Assembly: GCF_047971185.1 (NCBI RefSeq)
Contig: NZ_JBKDZH010000014.1
Location: 1 to 64,000 of the forward strand
DNA: 64,000 bases
Direction: 5' to 3'
Source: Kluyvera sp047971185
GTDB taxonomy: Bacteria; Pseudomonadota; Gammaproteobacteria; Enterobacterales; Enterobacteriaceae
Positions 60,703 to 64,000 of this stretch are shown here, piece by piece. Within the stretch, counting starts at the first letter, position 1; each line of letters begins with the position of its first letter. Under the pieces are notes generated by a model. That model worked only from the letters and a program-made list of their open reading frames with translations. It ran no database searches and was not told the origin of the DNA. The position numbers were made by a program, and so were the translations under genes.

Positions 60703-61124
60703 TGAACGCAAAAGAATTTAATGAAGCCTTTCCGGTCCGTACTCAGGTTATTTATACCAATCCACTCGGCGGTAAGCGGGTTACTACGATAACGTCTCCT
60801 GCCCGCGTCATGTTTGGCGGCGCGATGGTCTGCCACGTGGGCGGCGTTGCGGGTGAAGTCGATATTAACCGCCTTGAGAAAGTCACGCCGGAAGTGAAAT
60901 TAAAGCAGCTTAAAACGGTGAATACGGATGAAGAATTTAACCTCCTTTATCCAATTGGCTCCTCGTTCCGTTATTACCCGGTAAAGGGGGATGACAATTA
61001 TCGCGAAGTTAAAACACGTTCAACCGCCTGGAAGCTCGGCTGCAATGAAGTGGTGGTGTGTGTCGATGGTATTGCCGGTGGCGTCAGTATTCGCCATCTG
61101 GAAGCGACGGAGGCGGGGTTATGA
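60702..61124 (+). CDS. Early phage protein with two EFN-type domains
   Basis: 140 residues formed by two tandem copies of the same domain as at 60,217: AKEFNEAFPVRTQVIYTN (first) and DEEFNLLYPIGSSFRYYP (second). Each copy is followed by an RxVxT strand and ends in a VAGEVDINRLE or IAGGVSIRHLE strand. A short linker (TPEVKLKQLKT) joins them. No family recognised. ATG overlaps the stop of the ParE-like gene, and its stop overlaps the next start. Confidence 0.65.
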   Translation: MNAKEFNEAFPVRTQVIYTNPLGGKRVTTITSPARVMFGGAMVCHVGGVAGEVDINRLEKVTPEVKLKQLKTVNTDEEFNLLYPIGSSFRYYPVKGDDNYREVKTRSTAWKLGCNEVVVCVDGIAGGVSIRHLEATEAGL

Positions 61125-61528
61125 CGCTCTATCCTGCAACTGATCGTCAGCGCCGCCTGAATGCCGCCAACGCGCTTATTCAGGTTATTGCATCCTGTGG
61201 CAAGCAATTTTTCCGTAATAAGTCCACCGGTCAGGTGGCAGAGCTGACATTCGACTGGGGCGGTCGCGTATGGCTCACCGACGAAGTCACAGGTCAACGC
61301 CTGCCCGCCTATGACACGACCGCTCACAACTGGCGTCATTTCAGTCACGGCCAGCAGCTGCGTTTCTTCATTCGCTATCTGTGCGAGTACATCCTGGATG
61401 GCCGCAAGCTGGAGCAGTCTATTTTCGTTCATAACGACGGTCAGGAACGCTGGGGATACGGAGACGACATCTGGCAGGTTATCGCCGCAGCTGCGACAGC
61501 TGATATTTTGGCTAAAAGCAAGGGTTAA
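61121..61528 (+). CDS. Phage protein of unknown function (135 aa)
   Basis: The start MTLYPATDRQRRLNAAN overlaps the previous stop by four bases (ATGA); a longer frame upstream lies inside the previous gene and is unlikely. The sequence has FFRNKSTGQVAELTFDWGGRVWLTDEVTG, shown here as the region at residues 30-58, and WRHFSHGQQLRFFIRYLCEY, a pattern seen in accessory proteins of lambdoid and Mu-like phages. No function assigned. Confidence 0.6.
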   Translation: MTLYPATDRQRRLNAANALIQVIASCGKQFFRNKSTGQVAELTFDWGGRVWLTDEVTGQRLPAYDTTAHNWRHFSHGQQLRFFIRYLCEYILDGRKLEQSIFVHNDGQERWGYGDDIWQVIAAAATADILAKSKG

Positions 61529-61531
61529 TAT

Positions 61532-62209
61532 ATGGAATATCCACAAGTATTAGATCGCTTTATTAATGATATTCGTGACCATCAATTATCAGTTCTGCGC
61601 GATGATGGTTTATATCGCCACCTGACTTTTGGTCGTCCGGGCACTAACTCTTATCGCTTCGATCTGGTTACGTGGCCTGGTTATCTGTGTGTCTCCGGCG
61701 ATATGGGCACATGGACATTCAGCCGTATACCGGACATGTTCGAATTTTTCAGCGAAAACATCGTCAAAGGGATTAACCCTGGCTACTGGGGGCAGAAACT
61801 TGAAGCTGGTGCTGGCGGTGGTCTTCATGATTTTTGCTATGAATTTGATGAGACAGCATTTATTTCAATGCTTGATGAGTGGCTCTCTGATTATTTATGC
61901 AATGATGAGCGTGACAAATATTTAGATATTGATGTTATAGATAAAGTCAGTGAATTAAAAAACTTATCATTTTGCACTGCAAATGAAGCATTAATTGAAA
62001 TAAGCGATTACGACTTACCAGGGTTTGATGTTTATGATGCGCCAAGCCTTAATAAGTTCTCTTTTCATTACCTCTGGATTTGCTACGCCATTGTATGGAG
62101 CATTGGTCGTTATAGTACCAACAAAATTGTAGATAAGGCGATGTCCATTTTTCTTGGCATTCGCGGGGCGACTGAGTGTTTCGACTATCAGGAGGCCGAC
62201 AATGCCTAA
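61532..62209 (+). CDS. Phage accessory protein, AT-rich 3' half (225 aa)
   Basis: 225 residues. YRHLTFGRPGTNSYRFDLVT and SGDMGTWTFSRIPDMFEFF are the conserved start of a protein common in lambdoid and Mu-like prophages. The second half (about residues 110-200) has a different, more acidic and AT-rich character and ends in a hydrophobic FSFHYLWICYAIVWSIGRY. Function unknown. It overlaps the DUF4406 gene by eight bases. Confidence 0.65.
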   Translation: MEYPQVLDRFINDIRDHQLSVLRDDGLYRHLTFGRPGTNSYRFDLVTWPGYLCVSGDMGTWTFSRIPDMFEFFSENIVKGINPGYWGQKLEAGAGGGLHDFCYEFDETAFISMLDEWLSDYLCNDERDKYLDIDVIDKVSELKNLSFCTANEALIEISDYDLPGFDVYDAPSLNKFSFHYLWICYAIVWSIGRYSTNKIVDKAMSIFLGIRGATECFDYQEADNA

Positions 62210-62528
62210 GATTTATATTGCTGGCCCAATGACCGGACATTTCGATTACAACCGCCCGTCATTCTTCCGTGCTGAGGCTTTACTGAGAGTTGAGGGACAT
62301 ATCGTACTCAATCCGGCAGCGTTACCGGGTGGTCTGAGTCAGCGTGAGTACATGCTTATCTGTACCGCAATGGTCCATTGTGCGGATGTTCTGCACATGC
62401 TTGATGGCTGGATGCATTCAGAAGGCGCACGCGCTGAATTTGCGCTTGCCCGTAAACTGGGGTTACGCATCGAGTATCAAACTGCACTCAATCCCGAAGC
62501 TGAAGGAGTCCAGTATGCAGCTGAATAA
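62202..62528 (+). CDS. DUF4406 family protein (nucleoside-deoxyribosyltransferase fold)
   Basis: 108 residues. MPKIYIAGPMTGHFDYNRPS is the family hallmark: a strand then the GPMTG phosphate-binding turn, as in nucleoside 2-deoxyribosyltransferase-like folds. MLDGWMHSEGARAEFALARK provides the conserved acidic residue (Glu in SEGARAE). A role in nucleotide salvage or hydrolysis during phage replication is an inference. ATG at 62,202 follows AGGAGG; the longer frame before it lies inside the previous gene. Confidence 0.78.
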   Translation: MPKIYIAGPMTGHFDYNRPSFFRAEALLRVEGHIVLNPAALPGGLSQREYMLICTAMVHCADVLHMLDGWMHSEGARAEFALARKLGLRIEYQTALNPEAEGVQYAAE

Positions 62529-62979
62529 CCGCAATGCGTATTACGGCCTGATCCACAAAGGTTTCGCCAGCCGTGCAGCTTCCGAAGCGGGACGCCCTCT
62601 GACGAAAGACGAGCTGGACACGCTCTATCGCTCATGGCTTGAACAGCGTACCGGCCAGCGCAGCTGCAAGACGCTTACCTATGTGCAACTCCAGCACCTT
62701 CTCGGCGAGCTGAAAGCCGGTAACTGGATTAAAGACCGTACTGAATATCGCCCCGGAGGGGGCGGTGATGATCGCCCTACGGATGCTCAATGGCGCAAGC
62801 TGGCAGCGCTGACAAAGGTCATGGGGTGGCAAGGTGGACTGAACGCGCATGAGCTGCAGTCGTTCGTTCAAAGAACAACACAGCTACAAGGGACGCGTTT
62901 TCTGACGAGGCCGCAGGTTAGCCGGGTTATCACTGGCCTTCAGCGGTGGATTAATGGAGGCAATCATGGGAAAAATTAA
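62515..62979 (+). CDS. gemA: GemA (Mu gp16) family regulatory protein
   Basis: 154 residues of the GemA/DUF1018 family: AYYGLIHKGFASRAASEAGR near the start, and TDAQWRKLAALTKVMGW with FLTRPQVSRVITGLQRWIN at the end. In Mu, GemA affects host gene expression and DNA topology during development and is an early gene just before the middle regulators. The ATG overlaps the DUF4406 gene by 14 bases and follows GAAGGAG. Confidence 0.85.
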   Translation: MQLNNRNAYYGLIHKGFASRAASEAGRPLTKDELDTLYRSWLEQRTGQRSCKTLTYVQLQHLLGELKAGNWIKDRTEYRPGGGGDDRPTDAQWRKLAALTKVMGWQGGLNAHELQSFVQRTTQLQGTRFLTRPQVSRVITGLQRWINGGNHGKN

Positions 62980-63583
62980 TATCTGGACTGACGCGGAGGT
63001 AGCTTTCCTCAAGCAAAATTATGGCAATATCCCGCGCGGGCAGATTGCCGCCGCGCTTGGCCGAACTGAAAGCGCCATTATCTCGAAAGCTACCAGCATG
63101 GGCTTTCGCACTCCGGGAAAAAAAGTCGCTCCCGTTGACACCGTTAAGCAGCTCAAAGCTGACGGCTACACAATAGCGGCGATTGCTGAGCATCTGAATA
63201 TCACGCTGCATCAGGTAAACCATTGTCTTTATCATATGAAGCACAGCAGTGTAGCGTTCACCCCGCGCCCACGAATTACCTGGAGTAAAGAGAAGATCGC
63301 GATTCTGGTTCAGCGGGCGAAGACTTCAGTCCCGGTCGAGCAAATTGCCCGAGAGCTGGGGGCCACTCCTGCAGCGGTTCGTGTTAAGGCCAGTACGCTG
63401 GGTCTGGTGTTGCCGAAAGGCCGCAAGAGCTACTCGCAGCTGGACATTGACCTTGCGCATCAAATGAAGAATGCAGGCTTTCGTATGCGTCAGATAGCCG
63501 CCAAGCTGGACGACCCACCCATTTCAATTGGCACCGTTCGTCGTATCCTCTCGAATGAGTCTCCATCATGGGAAATGGTATGA
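62966..63583 (+). CDS. Phage DNA-binding protein with repeated helix-turn-helix units
   Basis: 205 residues starting MGKINIWTDAEVAFLKQNYG, a SANT/GcrA-like helix-turn-helix. A very similar unit returns at ITWSKEKIAILVQRAKTSVP, each followed by an AAALGRTESAI or ARELGATPAAV helix. Two more helix pairs (YTIAAIAEHLNITLHQVNHC and FRMRQIAAKLDDPPISIG) look like HTH too. A multi-HTH protein probably binds DNA in repeated contacts. The ATG at 62,966, after GGAGG, is chosen over one four codons earlier. Overlaps gemA by 14 bases. Confidence 0.68.
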   Translation: MGKINIWTDAEVAFLKQNYGNIPRGQIAAALGRTESAIISKATSMGFRTPGKKVAPVDTVKQLKADGYTIAAIAEHLNITLHQVNHCLYHMKHSSVAFTPRPRITWSKEKIAILVQRAKTSVPVEQIARELGATPAAVRVKASTLGLVLPKGRKSYSQLDIDLAHQMKNAGFRMRQIAAKLDDPPISIGTVRRILSNESPSWEMV

Positions 63584-63840
63584 GCCGTATCAACCCGGAT
63601 CACGTTGTGACAATCATCAGCCCGGATTCGCTGGACGAGCTGATAGAGCTTCTGGAACTGCGCTGGCCTGACCGGCGCATTCCCGCCGCTGAGTTTCATC
63701 AGTTGGTTGAGGGGATGCCGGAAATCAACTGGCGGGTCTGGCTCTCGCAGACCGGGCTTGGCCGCAGCTGGTACAATACAAGGGAAGTGGCAGAGATATT
63801 CTGGAGGGCTTATGAAAGTACGGATAACGCCGATGACTGA
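63580..63840 (+). CDS. Small phage protein of unknown function (86 aa)
   Basis: 86 residues, start MSRINPDHVVTIISPDSL, overlapping the previous stop by four bases. Acidic and leucine rich (LDELIELLELRWPDRRIP), then a Trp-containing second half (INWRVWLSQTGLGRSWYN). Position before the next regulator fits the middle-gene control region of Mu-like phages, but there is no match to Mor. Function unknown. Confidence 0.55.
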   Translation: MSRINPDHVVTIISPDSLDELIELLELRWPDRRIPAAEFHQLVEGMPEINWRVWLSQTGLGRSWYNTREVAEIFWRAYESTDNADD

Positions 63841-64000
63841 CTTTGACCGCACTCTCTTAACGCCCGACAGCTTCCGTCTGGTTGAGTGCTGCAAGATTAT
63901 TGGTGAGAGTCAGCGCAATATGTACCGCCGTATAAAGCGGCGGGAGTTCTTCGCTACGCGACTTCATTCATGGCTGGTGTTCGTTATCGTCGATGAAGAA
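63812..64000 (+). CDS. Partial small HTH-like phage protein, runs off the window
   Basis: 63 residues are seen. GGAGGG lies just before the ATG; MKVRITPMTDFDRTL is the start, and an internal Met at 63,833 is an alternative. VECCKIIGESQRNMYRRIKR resembles a MerR/excisionase-type helix-turn-helix followed by a wing (FFATRLHSWLVFVI). It overlaps the preceding gene by 29 bases. The C-terminus lies outside the window. Confidence 0.5.
   Translation, partial: MKVRITPMTDFDRTLLTPDSFRLVECCKIIGESQRNMYRRIKRREFFATRLHSWLVFVIVDEE

Larger units (their letters stand above)
55068..64000 (+). mobile_element. Mu-like transposable prophage, left part
   Basis: The prophage begins inside the heparinase-like gene near 55,068 (a TG dinucleotide; 55,070 is also possible) and runs off the window. 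Evidence: three repeated end sites, CI-type repressor leftward, Ner, transposase A and ATPase B rightward in the Mu order, a long early operon, and GemA. A kil or Gam host-nuclease inhibitor gene was not recognised. The early genes are tightly packed and frequently overlap. Left-end orientation is that of phage Mu, so late genes should follow beyond 64,000. Confidence 0.92.

Noticed and set aside
1..64000. tRNA, rRNA, CRISPR arrays and complete IS elements
   Set aside because: Scanning by eye found no cloverleaf-type gene, no regularly spaced repeats and no IS transposase; the only transposase is the Mu-like A protein. A tRNAscan or ISfinder run was not possible.

Overview
The window is chromosomal DNA from a motile member of the Enterobacteriaceae. 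Gene order and protein similarity across roughly 24.5-47.5 kb (ymgE, ycgR, emtA, ldcA, cvrA, dadX, dadA, ycgB, fadR, nhaB, dsbB, ycgN, ycgM, ycgL, minCDE, rnd, fadD, yeaY, tsaB, yoaA, yoaB) match the E. coli/Salmonella core. The minE-rnd adjacency is the Salmonella/Enterobacter/Klebsiella-type arrangement rather than that of E. coli K-12. A flagellar class-3-type promoter before ycgR suggests a motile genus, so Enterobacter or a close relative is the best guess (inference, not proven).

Layout. 0-6.5 kb is accessory: a left-truncated degenerate EAL protein, a small ribbon-helix-helix-like protein, a small secreted protein, an MFS pump, a protein with a possible winged-helix C-terminus, and a strikingly AT-rich membrane serine hydrolase gene. 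6.8-16.9 kb is a galactoside unit: lacI and lacZ without lacY, then a GH36 alpha-galactosidase, a MelB-type symporter, a LamB-type porin and a MalM-like lipoprotein. The lac promoter has CRP, -35/-10 and operator sites. Two further LacI-operator-like sequences precede the alpha-galactosidase gene, suggesting one LacI regulon handling alpha- and beta-galactosides. 17-24.4 kb holds azlCD, a NepI-like exporter with a divergent AraC regulator, a fimbrial-like small protein, an orphan ProX-like binding protein and a TonB-dependent receptor with a Fur box.

24.5-47.5 kb is the conserved core: c-di-GMP flagellar brake, murein turnover, cation antiporters, D-alanine catabolism, fatty-acid regulation and activation (fadR, with a FadR-type site at fadD), disulfide formation, division-site selection, RNase D, tRNA t6A synthesis and a DinG-type helicase. 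REP elements punctuate it. 47.5-55.07 kb is an acidic-polysaccharide locus: two PL5/alginate-lyase-family proteins (one cytoplasmic, one exported), a complete ABC sugar importer and the start of a heparinase II/III-like gene.

That last gene is cut by the left end of a Mu-like transposable prophage (about 55,068 to beyond 64,000). Visible in it are three repeated transposase-type end sites, a CI-type repressor, a divergent early promoter, Ner, transposase A (D311/D377/E417), ATPase B, and an early operon ending near GemA and small regulators. The early operon contains a short domain present three times in two proteins, flanking a ParE-like orphan toxin-type protein. No tRNA, rRNA, CRISPR array or intact IS was recognised.
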